Of a DNA stretch of 64,000 bases, positions 13,075 to 27,115 are shown one piece after another. The DNA is taken from contig NC_053118.1 of the NCBI RefSeq assembly GCF_010015445.1, forward strand, positions 22,948,937 to 23,012,936, given 5' to 3'. The number at the start of each line of letters is the position of its first letter. Position 1 is the stretch's first letter. The DNA comes from Perca fluviatilis (lineage: Eukaryota > Chordata > Actinopteri > Perciformes > Percidae). The notes beneath the pieces are model-generated. The model was not told where the DNA came from, searched no databases, and saw only the letters and a program-made list of their open reading frames with translations. Position numbers and translations under genes: made by a program.

Positions 13075-15186
13075 TGTGTGGGGGAAAAATGATTGTTAAA
13101 ACATGGAAGTTCATTTCTCACCTCCAGCTGCTCTTTATAATAATCCATGTTCCAATCACCGTCACCAGAGAGTGAAGGGTGTGGATGTGACAGGTGGCGA
13201 TGGCGATAGAGAGGCCCAGAAGAAGAGCTGCCCCCTGCTTCACAGGAGGACCTGAAGTGAAAGCAAAGTTATACAAATTAAGGGTGTGGGTGACAAATTT
13301 CATGGGGTGGGGACACCACATGAAGTGTTATAAATCTGCAAACATCCACATATTGCTCTTCTCTCTAGCAATTATAAAAATAGACAAAGGTGAGTTATGT
13401 TGTGGGTAATGTAGGCATTAGATTTAGGAAGGAGAATAAGGAATAAGGCGTCGGCCGTCAGACGGTGTGGCAAAAACGCAGGTCTTTCCATTCATTTTGA
13501 ATGGGGGTAGTCCATTTAGGCTGCCGCGGTGGGGGGCGCAGGGGGGATCTGGAAAAAACGCAGTGGCAGGCGGCAAAAAGTTGAGACAGAGTCAACTTTT
13601 GGAGAAACGCAAACCGACATCACGCTGCGGTGGCCAATCATGTAACCATCAGCCATCAGACTTGTCAGTCGGTTTTGAGGCTGTGTGAAACATCACTGCG
13701 TTTGTCGCTGCCAAAAGAAAGTCTTAAAACACTATGAAGGTAAAAAAAAAATTAACACAAGCACTGAACTGCCCAGGAGTTTGTGTTACAGCTGAATGTT
13801 TGCCAAACAACAAAGTGCTTGTCTCTTTTCTTTCTCTCTTTCTCCATAAAGCTGCATTCAAGTGCGCTCGGGAATGACGAGATCTATAAATGATCTGACA
13901 AAAAAACAGTAATTGTTTAATATAAAGTGTACTTGTGCTACATTGGGGGGGTTAAAGAACAACACAGGACATCACACAAATGGGCCGTTTAAGTGACAAC
14001 CCCCCCTGCGTAAATGTGAACACAGCCTAAGGTAGAAGAATGTGTTGAATTAAAAAAAACAATATCTCTGGTTCTGCTCGTCGATTTTGATCATTTTATT
14101 GTCTATCGTTACAGAATAAACATAATCTCTTTAAAATAAATCATTGATTGATTTCATATGTAAAACTCGTCTTTCAGCTTCATTAATGGTCACTCCAAAC
14201 ACCAGATTAAACATTAATAATCCTTAATAGTAGGCAATGGAGCAGAGACTGTAAAGCAGATTTCCACTTCATTCATCCCATCATGAACAGAAAGCTTTCC
14301 TATAAATAAACGGTCCAGTACCCTATGAGACACATTTCAGGATATGTACAATTATGAGCAACTTGAGGAGCACTGAACTGAAGATGAAAGGCAGCCCTGT
14401 TCCTCAGTTAAATAATGTTAAAATTATACTGTTTGATATTTTGTCCAACCTCTGTATGTAAAAAATAGCAAATCCTAGTTTTTGATAATTCCCTTTCCTT
14501 CCTTCAAATTTTAGTTTATTACCTTTAGAGGACAAATATAAAGAAATCTTATTTCACATAGTCAGTTATAGAGACCATGAGGTATAACCAACAGCATTGG
14601 CCAAAATAAAAATAAACAACGCATTTTACTAGTTTTGAAGTCTCCATGACCTTTCACTTCCGGGATTGCCCAGTTGCCACCAGAAATTCCGCCATATGTC
14701 CTTTTTTTCGACCAGATTTCTGTTATCTACCACTTTCTTTGTGTTGGAATTCTATACTCCAGTGGATTTATGAGGACTATGGTTACCTGCTCCTCAGATC
14801 TCTGCAGGGTAAATCCAGACAGCTAGCTAGCCTATCTGTTAAATCAGAGTTTTCTGTTGCACGACTAAAACAACTTTTGAACGTACACATGTTCCACCAA
14901 AACAAGTCCCTCCCAAGGCTATTTTCCAGCTGCACTGGGGCTCCGTGACGATTTTGATTGGTTTAAAGAAATGCCAATAAACCAGAGCATGTTTTTCTAC
15001 GATCCCGGAATGCTGTGTGGACTAGCCAGACCCTCCTCCGCAGCTCCACAGCGTTGTGGCGGAAGGTCTGGCAAAGCAAGACTAGAGATGTTATGTTCCA
15101 AAATACTCACTGAGGTAACGAAAGAGGAATCCAACAGGGATGGAGGCAGCAAGAATTCCCAGGTACACCAGCTCATCCGGAGACAT
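9245..15186 (-). CDS. mboat7: Lysophosphatidylinositol acyltransferase 1 (MBOAT7)
   Basis: Eight coding exons, all phases agreeing: 15111-15186, 13122-13251, 12365-12491, 12110-12266, 11485-11680, 10647-10799, 10292-10468 and 9245-9650. They give 473 residues, close to the mammalian 472. The start is MSPDELVYLGILAASIP. Family landmarks are YWNMTVQWWLHHYIY, with the conserved MBOAT asparagine, and AYWHGLHVGYYLSFL, with the catalytic histidine. Many hydrophobic segments fit a multi-pass ER membrane enzyme. Known role: it transfers polyunsaturated acyl chains, mainly arachidonoyl, from CoA to lysophosphatidylinositol in the Lands cycle. The C-terminal tail (from about residue 440) is highly charged (GEREERRGHKEEKREGEK). 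The 5'UTR is probably spliced, since a CAGCAG acceptor-like site lies just upstream of the ATG. tmc4 lies downstream on the same strand, as in mammals. Confidence 0.96.
11215..11370. repeat. Dispersed DNA-transposon fragment
   Basis: AT-rich stretch with repeated ATCGAAT/ATCGCAAT words ending in TCGTCCCAGCCCTA, which resembles the terminus of a fish hAT-type element. It lies in an mboat7 intron. Only one end is recognisable. Confidence 0.45.
12634..12982. repeat. Dispersed AT-rich element
   Basis: Starts with CAGCTGAAACGAGTAGTCGATTAATT and ends with GATTAATCAATAAGAAATAGTTGTAA, roughly complementary ends seen in a very common fish repeat. It is non-coding and lies in an mboat7 intron. Related pieces occur at 20120-20215 and 24040-24345. 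Confidence 0.55.
12991..13080. repeat. (TG)n microsatellite
   Basis: About 43 TG units in the mboat7 intron next to exon 13122-13251. Confidence 0.97.
13440..13740. repeat. Probable dispersed repeat in mboat7 intron 1
   Basis: GC-richer block (GCAAAAACGCAGG, TTCATTTTGAATGGGG, GCCGCGGTGGGGGGCGCAGG) unlike the flanking AT-rich intron. It resembles repeats seen in teleost genomes; its boundaries are not clear. Confidence 0.4.
14640..15095. repeat. Dispersed teleost repeat next to the first mboat7 coding exon
   Basis: Contains GTGTGGACTAGCCAGACCC...GGAAGGTCTGGCAA, a motif pair recurrent in fish genomes. A short related piece (TTGCCAGACCTATCTCCACAG) is at 4490-4530. The end lies about 15 bases downstream of the splice donor of exon 15111-15186. 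The plus-strand reading frames in it are not recognisable proteins. Confidence 0.55.
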
Positions 15187-16891
15187 TGCTCTGCTGGCAC
15201 AGAAAACACAAATAAGCTCCAAACTTGCTCATATAGAAAACTAAGCACATATGAAACATCATTATTAGACAATCCACAATTATGAGTGAAGACAATCTAT
15301 TCCTTTACCCTGCAACAAATAATTTCTATTTTACTGAGAGTGCATTACACAGATATGATTACGGTAAATCCTATAGTAGGTTTTGAGGATGTTGCTAGTG
15401 CTAGATCACATAATATTGAAAAGTAAAGGGAATACTTTTATCCAAAAGCGATATACAAAAAGTGAGGGTTTGCATATATATATATATATATATACATATA
15501 TATACATATACATATACATACATATATATATATATATATACACATATATATACATATATATATATATATATATTATTTTTTTTACATTACAAGGAAATGT
15601 TACCTATTAGTCTATGTTATTTCTTCCATATCATTAATTTGCCCTGTTATTTATTGTTTTTTGCAGCTACTTCCTAGTAATTGATCTAAAAGAAGTTACT
15701 CTTAATATTCTTAAAATATACCAATTTATTTTGTCAACCATTTATCTTGGCAATTTCCTTTTTAATTGTGAGAAGTTTGCCCAGAAGTTGATATGCTGAT
15801 ATGGTTTATTCAACTTAAGCAACAATTATCAAATCTTCAGGGTGTATTTCACAATATATCCTCCATGTAAAGCGAACATCCTGCCAAATATGGTAATTTC
15901 CGGTGAGTTACGCAAGAGCGGTTTGCGTTGCAGCCAATACATCCATGGTTGCAGCACCTTGTACCTTTATTTTGAAAGGTGGTCGAAAAAAAAGGAGCAA
16001 GGAGAAAACTGGGGCAAAACAACTGCTTCTTTGATCGTTTAACAGTACAAATACCCGAGGTTTAATTTACTCAGGACTCGGTTAAAAAACGGTGAGAGCT
16101 GACTAAAATGGGTCTTCCATCACGTCCTTAACTTTAAAAGCTACTTCCAGGCGAGTTAACGTGGTACCGTTACACAAATAGTCTGAGAAAAGGAAAGTCA
16201 TTTATAAATTGTGTTAGATAAAAACAAATTAAAGACGGCGCAGACTGGATGAGGTGGATGTTAAACCACTTTAAGTTAGTCCTGTCTGTATTTACTGGTA
16301 TCAGTCTGAGCAAACGTTAGCACTGCGAGTCCAAACTAAACGCTAATTTTCTTGGTACCTTCCATAGTGACCGACAGTTATATTAGCACGCTTCAGTTGG
16401 TAAACTTGATTACTTACATGTATAAAAGGTGTTAAATAGCCACGGTTTAATATCTCTAGCAGACTGTGCACACCCAACCCATGGATGTATTAAGAGAACC
16501 GGAACCAGCGCAAAACACATTACTTCCTGGTTGAACAACGCCACCTACTAGGACGATACCATTTGAACTGTAGGAGGGGTTGTAGACTATACCATTTGTA
16601 TTTCAGGGATGACTATTCAATTTTATTGTCCCATGAAATCACACGAGGTACAACTCCAGGGAAATGTAATCCCATCAGCTCCTTCAACTCATATAGCCAG
16701 TTAATCAAAGCAGAGGATCTTAAACTTCAACATAATTTGAAAATTAACCCCCTTTTACAGTACAATACAATGTTGTCCCCATTTTCATGTCCTTGATTAT
16801 GCTACAATATTAACCTGTACTAACTGTAGACAAACATTCTGGGGAGGGAAAAAAACCACAACAATGCAGTTCTCTGGTCAGACCAAACATT
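15187..16891. other. mboat7 upstream region
   Basis: Between the mboat7 start codon and the rps9 polyadenylation signal. It holds an (AT/ATAC)n tract (15473-15575) and AT-rich sequence. A 13-base inverted pair, AATACATCCATGG at 15936 and CCATGGATGTATT at 16479, brackets about 530 bases that may include the mboat7 promoter. No coding exon is seen. Confidence 0.5.
15473..15575. repeat. (AT/ATAC)n microsatellite
   Basis: Runs of TATA interspersed with TACATA over about 100 bases. Confidence 0.95.
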
Positions 16892-16897
16892 TTTATT
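16892..16897 (-). promoter_or_regulatory. rps9: rps9 polyadenylation signal
   Basis: AATAAA on the minus strand, 55 bases downstream of the rps9 stop codon, giving the short 3'UTR typical of ribosomal protein genes. Confidence 0.75.
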
Positions 16898-16951
16898 GAA
16901 AATTTTGCCAGAAAGAGAAAGTATCAGAACACCCCCTGGAGGATATACTTC

Positions 16952-18346
<1,395 letters not shown>

Positions 18347-18423
18347 TTAGAAGTGCCTGCAAAACCAGGATATCAGACTTAGGTTAGTCAGTGTAAGCAA
18401 ATAAATAAAACAGATTGGTAAAT

Positions 18424-18560
<137 letters not shown>

Positions 18561-18891
18561 TCCCAAGCTCTTATAAGCAGAAATCCTAAAGCTAGTCCCA
18601 TTCACACCAAATAGTCTCAATTGGACACGAGTCAAGTTACAAACCAGCTATTTTTCAACCATACGACTAGGCCGCAGCTGCACCGCACCACGTTGTTCGA
18701 TGCGACAAGCTAGCGTTAGCTTAGACAAATTAGCAATCCGTAACAAAATAATACGATGGTTATTAACGAGACACATACGCCCTCGGCCATTAAACCACGC
18801 TTCCTTTCACTGTTAATCAGTGTTAGTACATTTTAAAGGTCAATACGCTGTGAATGTATGTGATGTTGTAGCATGTAGTTGCACTCCGTAC

Positions 18892-18922
18892 CTGTCTCGC
18901 TCAGGCTTGCGTAGTAAAGAGG
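18892..18922 (-). promoter_or_regulatory. rps9: rps9 transcription start and 5'TOP exon (inferred)
   Basis: On the minus strand a pyrimidine start (CCTCTTTACTACG) is followed by GAGACAG and a GTACGG donor at 18891. A C-led pyrimidine tract at the cap is the translational control element of vertebrate ribosomal protein mRNAs. The exact start is inferred. Confidence 0.6.
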
Positions 18923-19848
18923 ACGTTAAAGGAAGTTCACGTTGAATTTATAGTGCGGACATACGCACTACATATCCCAACATGCCTCTCTATGCTGGAA
19001 CGGAAGTGGGAATGTTGGTCTTGTCGCCCCCTGTTGGTCAAACAGAAAAAAAACAGCCGAAAACACTCGTGTATAGCCTTTATATCTTTGGAAAACACTG
19101 ACGGTACTAGATTCAAATACATGTTTGTGTGTGTGCTCATCACTTGCCTGCAGATATATGTGTATTTTATTTTATTTACCAGATATGTGTGTCAGTGTGT
19201 GTATCATATGATTCATGTTGGCTATGCCAAAAGATGATAACAGACTTGCAGCTGTTAGTCTTTATGGTGGAATGTATCACTTTAGGGTACACAAGGAGTT
19301 AATTGACTTGCTTTGGATTCAGTGTTTTCTCATACACTGATGTATAGGCTGTTATTGTATAAGTGTGTAACAAGTGGTGAGAAATCTTACATGACAACAT
19401 GTGTAAGAGTGAGGGTGGTAAGGTGGTAAACTCAGAGAGAAGGACAGGAGTGACTATTTATATAACTCTGAAATGGGACCCTGAGCATGTGTTTCTGTCT
19501 GTCAGGCTGCATGATCAACTGATGGACACACAGAGGCTCACTTGCTTTCTCTTTCACTGATCTATATTGTGTCTTTTACGGACAGGACATTGGTTGTTTT
19601 GTGGACTTTCTTTGCGTTTTCTTCTTTGCGTTTTCTTCTTTGACTTATCTGCAAGGTTAAATTGAGTCTTAACCTTCTTTCCCCTCACCCTCTTGGATCT
19701 TCTGTTTTCTCCTGTTGGGATTTTTTTCCCCCAGCCTAATTGCTTGCTCTTCTGTGTGCATATCAACCCTTCCTTTTCCCCGGCTCTCTTTCTCCTTGTC
19801 CTCCCATCTTCCACCGTTCCCTGTCTCCTTGTGCGTGGTGTTTGGGCC
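18923..19848. other. rps9 upstream and rbfox1l 5' region
   Basis: About 0.9 kb between the divergent rps9 and rbfox1l genes. The last 250 bases are pyrimidine-rich and may be rbfox1l 5'UTR. No TATA box or other exon could be supported. Confidence 0.5.
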
Positions 19849-20511
19849 ATGCTCTCCTCACCCACTGTGATTCTCCAGCCTTATGGACTCCCTGTCTACC
19901 CACAGACAACCACATGCTACCCCAGCATAGTTCAGGTAAATGCTCCTTAATTTGCTCTCACATAAATGTTTGTCTTCACAAGCCTGCATCAGCCAATCTC
20001 CATTCTGTTGAGTCTTTATAAGGTGACTCAATATTCAGGAGTAAGAAATAAGAAATAAGATATTATATTGTGTCATTATATGAATACAAATTGGAATAAA
20101 ATCCATAGTTAAATGAGTTTAGGGCTGGAACCAACAACTATTTTCGCTACTGATTAATCTGCTCATCTGCTGAACAATAAATTACCCTTTTTTTCGACTA
20201 ATTCTTTCAGCTCTAAATGTGTAATCAACCATCAAGACAACATATTCAATGAGGACGAAATCATTTAATTCACCAGAAGAAACCAAAGGGACCTTATTTC
20301 CCTGAATTAATTAGTCACATCTTTCATTTATTTTAGTTTAGTGTTGTAATAGTGACTAAATGTGTCACGCACAGAAGAGATTAGAGGAATGAAAAATAAA
20401 AGAGGCCTGATGGGAGGTGGGGGAAGAACACTGATTGTGAAAGATCTTATTAATTTAATGGTAAGGACACATTAGAGGTTATCTTTAGTCTACTGGTCTC
20501 AGTGATGCCAA

Positions 20512-20578
<67 letters not shown>

Positions 20579-21924
20579 TAAGTGTCCCTGACATACCATT
20601 AATGCCACAATGCATCTGGTATCTCTCTACCTTGTCTCTGTGGTTCACACACCAGCTGTATTTTTAGCCCGCCTCTCTTGAGCAGATAATCACAGGAGGA
20701 GATTCTGTCACCTTTCTTGTTTTCTGTACTCAACTCTACTTATAATAGGTATGAAACCTGTCTGTTTAGCTGTTCAAGCATAATATTCACATCTATTTCT
20801 TTATTTAAGAAAATATAGAGGGGTACTAACTAAGTTTAAAGAGACGTTGTTTGGAGGTGACTAGAACCAAAAATAGAGTTTCAAGGCCTGAAGAATGAGA
20901 TACTTTTCCAAAACAACCTAAACTTTGTACTACTATAAAATGTTACATTTTCATAGTTTATATACATCTTGGACTGAGCACAATTTTAGCAGTTATCTGC
21001 AGAAATGTCTGCATGATTAAAGCATCTGTTTGAAGAGTGTAGGCTTTGAAATCTGGTCAGGGACTTTTGTCACTCACCCATCTTTACCTTATCTTCATTA
21101 TCAACTATCTGATAAAAGCCAAACCTATTTTAGAGTGTTATTAAAGGAATTAAGCAGGATGTTGAGATTGAATGGGTGGGAAAGGGATATTTAGTTTAAT
21201 TTAATAAGCTACGTGTTACAACCATTTGTAACTTGGCCGGCACTAAAAGGCCACATCTGCAGTTTAGTGTCGTCTGCGTGTAAATCCCGTGGCAGCTGTC
21301 CCAGCAGGCACCTGGCTCAGAGCCGTTGAACTCTGACCACCAACTGACAGCTGAGGAGGGAGACGAGAGAAAGAAGAAACAAATGTCAAAAAAAGGAGGC
21401 AAGGGGGGGGACAGTGTCTGTACGCCTGCTGACACTGTGATACTGAATCAGGCACAGTGGCTGGGGGTTACAGTCTGTGGGAATACAAAGACTGGTAGTG
21501 ATATCTAACAGATTGTGTTATCTTCCCGCATCTGTCACTTTTTTTATCTGTGAGGACGGTCGAGGCAGTCAGACACTGTTTGTTTCTTGAGATAAGTGGG
21601 ACACAATACAGACATGAGTTAGCATTTGGACACATGTTCCAGCATGATACTGCTAACACTGGAGAATCCTTCATTATTCTGTACTTTTCAGAATTAGAAA
21701 TGACAACAACAAATGTAATAGCAGGGTATGTTGGATTTAAAAAAAATTATTTACACTTCCAGTATGTTTTGCCAAATGCTTTTCATCCACACTCAAGAGG
21801 TGGCAATGTCAGTCCACCACTTTGGTCCAGAATTAAAGATCTCAACACGTATTAGATGGATTGTTGTGAAATTGTTTACAGACATTCATGTTCTCCAGAC
21901 TCTGAATGGGAATGTCGCCACAGC

Positions 21925-21957
<33 letters not shown>

Positions 21958-23550
21958 CAACTACAGTATACTGAGAAATATAGAGAGTTTTCCCTGGCGG
22001 TGATAGGCTTAATCAGCATTGTGTGAACTTGTTTTGTAAGGGCTTTAATGTAACGTTCATTAATATATAAAAGTTCCGCACTGTAGCTTTAAATATTATT
22101 TGTTGAACTATATAGCCCTTTGTTAGAAAAAATATATATACATTTTATATCACGGACCCCCTCGCAGAATGCCACCGGCCCCAGTTTGAGAATCACTGCT
22201 CGAGAGGATGAAGCATACTGACTTTAGTGATCAACTGACTTTTCCTTTAGTGCCACCATGAGGTCAAAATTTATTCTCAATATTTGATTGAGCGGAAGTA
22301 CGTAGGAAGGCAGAGCCAGGCTATTGATTTGTGACCAAACACCTGAAAAACTAACGACATTCCCACCTGCCTCAGATGTAGCCTACTTTGTGTTTAGTGC
22401 TAATAAGTAAATGTTATAATGCTAACACGCTAAACTCAAATGGTTAACATGGTAAACATTGTATCTGCTAAACATCAGCATTTTACCATTACCATTCGTT
22501 AGCCCAAAGCACTGCTGTGCCTGACAGTGACTGACAGTCATGGCTCAAAGTATTGTTTACACTGAGAGAGAACCCATACTCTGATTTAATAAATTGACCG
22601 AGTGAGGAACAGAAAAGTTCAGTAGAATCAGTTCAGTCCAACCTTTGTGTGATGCAAAAGCTTACCGTTGTCATGTACTTATATGCTGCCAGCTATAGCG
22701 ACTTAAGTGTGCAGTTTGAAAACTTGGCTCAAGTGTTTGACCCATGTTCAACCATTCGTTCTTTATTGTACTATCTGCATCTTCATATCTCAAATTCTTC
22801 ACACCTCTTGATACAGAGATATATGAGAGTTTATGAAATGACAGTGGAGAGAGTTTTTGATTATAATAAATCCTTCTAAATCCTAAAGCTGGCTGACAAA
22901 CCTGTGGCATTTTGCATGTAAGGCAACACGTGGATATAAGTTCTGTTAGGATACAGAGACGCAAGAACTTCTATAATCCTTTAATTAAGTGAAAATATTA
23001 ATACTGGAGTAGAGAAATGCCCGGTTAAAGGAATAGTTTGACCTATTGGGAAATGTATTGGCGAGATAAAAAAATAGATCAATACCACGTTCATGTGGTA
23101 TATGCTAGATCGCACCTATTGGATGTGTTGACGTCAACACGGGCATATTGCGCAGGTGTCAACGCGATTCAACAGACGTTTATTTGAAACCTGCTACAAC
23201 ACGACACCGGTACCGTCCGTCATTGCAGCCGGGGTTCTTAGTTGCTGTACTTCCCATATCTTTTAGTATGATGGAATAATACCTTTACTGCCACCAAAGC
23301 ATTGTTTATAATTATTAAATATTTGAGCATGAAGTCAGAAACATTATTGTTAAAAGAGAAGAAGAGCTGTTTTCCAGCTGAGTAGTAGTAGGTGTAATAG
23401 GGATATATTTTATTTAAAAAACGTTGTTGAAAAAGTAACGAAACCATGTTGACCTCTCAATCGTGGTATTTTTAGAGTCGACCTTTAGCATGATATACTG
23501 ACTTGCAACTGTAGGAGCATTTACATTCATAAATACTTCATCTTTATATG

Positions 23551-23593
<43 letters not shown>

Positions 23594-26500
23594 CTTGAGG
23601 GTTTAAATTGAAGACAGTGTGGGTGGGGGGATGAGGTGATTGACAGTTACAGATGACCACAGCTGCATGGTGTGGCCTCCTGGTCTCTTTTGCTCAGGCG
23701 ATCCTATGATGTGATTGGTGGATGAGTGGAACTTATGGTGTGGAAGGCGGGTGGCCAGCTGGCATTAAAACATGCAGCAGTTGTTAGACAATGCATCAGA
23801 AATCGAGGAATGCAGTAAAGGGGTAAGACAATGCTTTTAGCTTCTAAATTTGATAATTTATTTGTATCAAGACTGTATAGGGCTGGTATAGCATAGTTGT
23901 TCCCTTCTGTTTCTGTGATATGTGCCTAAGTGTTTCTGACTTAAAGGAGTTAACAGTTTTACAGTGTTATCTGACTGAAATGAGGATTTAGATGTGTCTG
24001 AGTCATGGTTTCACTCAAAACTAAACAGAAAAAACACTTATTTTCATCATTCACTGATCTATCTATTATTTATTTCATGAACTGATTGATAATTTATTCT
24101 ACAATATGTCAGAATATACTGCAAAACTCCTGTCACAATTTCCCTGGTTCTTTTTTCTGACAGTCAAAAGTAAATTTGACTACGATATAAACCAGAGAAA
24201 TGCAGGAAATCTTCAAATTTGAGAAACTGGAACCGTGGCAGTTTTGCTTGACAAATGACAGAGGGTTAATTATTTATCAAAATTGTTGCCAAATAATTTA
24301 AATTAATTGATGAATCAACTAATTGTTTTAGCTCTAGCTGTAAACATAGCAACACCACAGTGCAGAAATGTTACTAAAAGTTCTGCATTCACAGTTTTAC
24401 TTAAGTGAAAGTAGAAAAGTATCAACATTAGAATATAAAGAACCAAAAATAAAAGTTCTCATTATGGAGAATGGCTAATTTCAGAATCATTTGTTGCTTT
24501 ATAACTATTGATACATTATTTTGTTCATTGCTTTAATGTTGCAGTTAGTAAAGTTAGGGCTAACATGAATTACTTTATATTCTGCTGGGTAGCTGAATTG
24601 CCTTCCAGAGATCAGTAAAGATAGATACGTACAGTAAAGATTTATCTGGTGACAACATTTTAATTACTATTCTGAATCTGCAAATTAACCAGTAACTAAA
24701 GTTATAAAGTAAATGTAGTGGGGTAAAAAGTAGAATATTTGCCTCTAAAGTGTAGTGTAGTAGAAAGTAGCAGAAAATCAAAGTAGTACCTCAAAATTGT
24801 ACTTAAGTACAGAGTAAATGTACTTAGTTTCCACCACTGACAGGGAAGAGATCCTTTTAGTATTTGAACAAACATTTTGGCTTACACAAGCATCTAGAAA
24901 TTTACAAGCTGGGATTATACATGTTCATTCTGTCATTCTCATACTTTGTAATGACTTGTTTATGCATCATAAACATTCGCAAATCACAACAATTCATTAT
25001 TGTGAAAGCAGAAGAACATCAACATCTGGTGGTTAGTTTGTTTATGCCTCTGACATCTGATATCTTGTGTGGTATCAAGGGCTGATTTCTTTGCTCCCTC
25101 TCTGTCTTCCTGCAGGGAGGCGCCTCTCAGGAGGCCGGCCCCGGCAGCGGCGACCCCACCCTGCCTCAGGTCTACGCCCCTCCTCCCTCCTATCCCCCGC
25201 CTGGTCAAGGTCCGCCAACATCTGTAGGCAGACTGCCACCTCTTGATTTTACCAGTGCACACCCCAGCTCAGAGTACCCCGAACATCCCCAACTCAGAGT
25301 CTATCAGGGTCCTCAGCTCGACGGGGCAGAGGCTCTGACATCCAGTAACACGGTAAGAACAGTTTGTTTTTCAGTTCACGACAAGAAAAGAATGTCCCAA
25401 TAAAATCTGATCTTCAGTGAGTTAATGCGACAAGAAGCCCTGCTGCTTCAGGTAGTACATCCATATGTCCTCTCAGGGGAACATGGCCAGATTGAGTTTC
25501 CTTCTATATTTAGAGCCTCGCTTCCACTGTTGTGTCCATGTAAGGGAAGGCCACTCTCACCCAAAGTGTGTGTGTGTGTGTGTGTGTGTGGGGGATTTGT
25601 TGATGAAAATAAATCCCCACTATTCCGCTTCCCCTGTGTCTTATTTAGCAGGCTATAAAACAGATCACCTTTCAAGATTATGGCTGTGACATTTTGTGAT
25701 GGTATTGATTGAGTTTACGGTTAAGTGTGTTAAAGGATTTACTGTTTTAACATTGGAGTGACTTTTTATTTAAATGGAAAATGGTATTGTAACATAAAAG
25801 AAAGCAGCTGTATGTTAATATAAGAATGTTTTTTTTTAATAAGTAAATTCAACACAGTTTGTCACACTACAAAAAATGCCACTTTTATCTGTAATTCTTA
25901 TTTTCTTATATAGGTGAAAACCAGTGCAGTAAGATTATTTCAGACTGTTTCCAATAAATAAATAAAAAATTTAATATTTACTAAAAGCATTTTCCTTGAT
26001 TAAGGTGCAGCGACCTGCATTATCCTTTCTTATTAACCGTGCTAGCGGCAAGGCACTAGGTATGGTAATGTTGGTCTGTTGGTTGGTTCACACATAAATA
26101 TCTCTACAAACGTCCCTGGAATGCAATGGCATTTTGAAACATGCATGGTCTCCAGGTGAGGTTCACAATTATGGTTTTGAATGAATTATCTTTGCCACTG
26201 ATATTCAAGGTCCCAAAAATCCTAATGACTTTGGTGATCCTGTGACTTTTCCACTAGCGCCATCATCAGGTCAAAACTTCAGTTCATTCAACACTTCAAC
26301 ACCAAAAAAAACATTTCCATTAGCCTCATCTGTACGTTGTGTTTAGTGCTAATTAGCAAATGTTAATATGCTATCAGGATAAACCAAGATTTAGCATGTT
26401 AACATGCTAACGTGGTGAACATGGTAAACATTATACTGTAGCATTGTCATTGTGAGAAGGTTAGCATGCACCACTGTGTAAGTAACAGAGATGCTAGCAT

Positions 26501-27033
26501 TGCTGTAGTTTGGAAAATTCTTTAAAAATATGATTTAAGTTGGAAGCAGGTTGAAATATTCTGTTGGCATGAAGACAATAAGGTTTTTAGGGATCCATTT
26601 AGACAGAAATTAGTATTGCTTATATGACATACACTAATCAATTTTCCTTCAGGCATGAACACATCCACAATGATATGGTCAGAAGTTTTTTAGTCTGGTC
26701 TGTGTGGCAGGTCAGCTTTGTCCTGCTGCAGCACTTCTCTCTTCCTCCTCTCATAAATGGTGTTTTGTGGCCCCATCTATATATTTTATTACTAGAGCCC
26801 CTGACATACTCGGGTCCGTGCTGATTTTCGGGGGAAAGTTGAGACGTCGCCATGGAGGGAGGGGGTCAAAGGGGGAGGCTGACCAGATGACCCCCTTTCC
26901 CCTCTGAAATATCGCTCAGGTCCAGAAACACAATTCTGCATCGTGACATGACACCACCACTCAACTCAAACCTCTCTCCCTGTCTCCCCTCCACTGTAGC
27001 CTGTCTGGTGTGTGTTTGTGTGTGTATGTGTAT

Positions 27034-27115
<82 letters not shown>

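Noticed and set aside
14646..15285. Two plus-strand frames of about 100 codons beside mboat7 exon 1
   Set aside because: They fall within a dispersed fish repeat and show no protein similarity.
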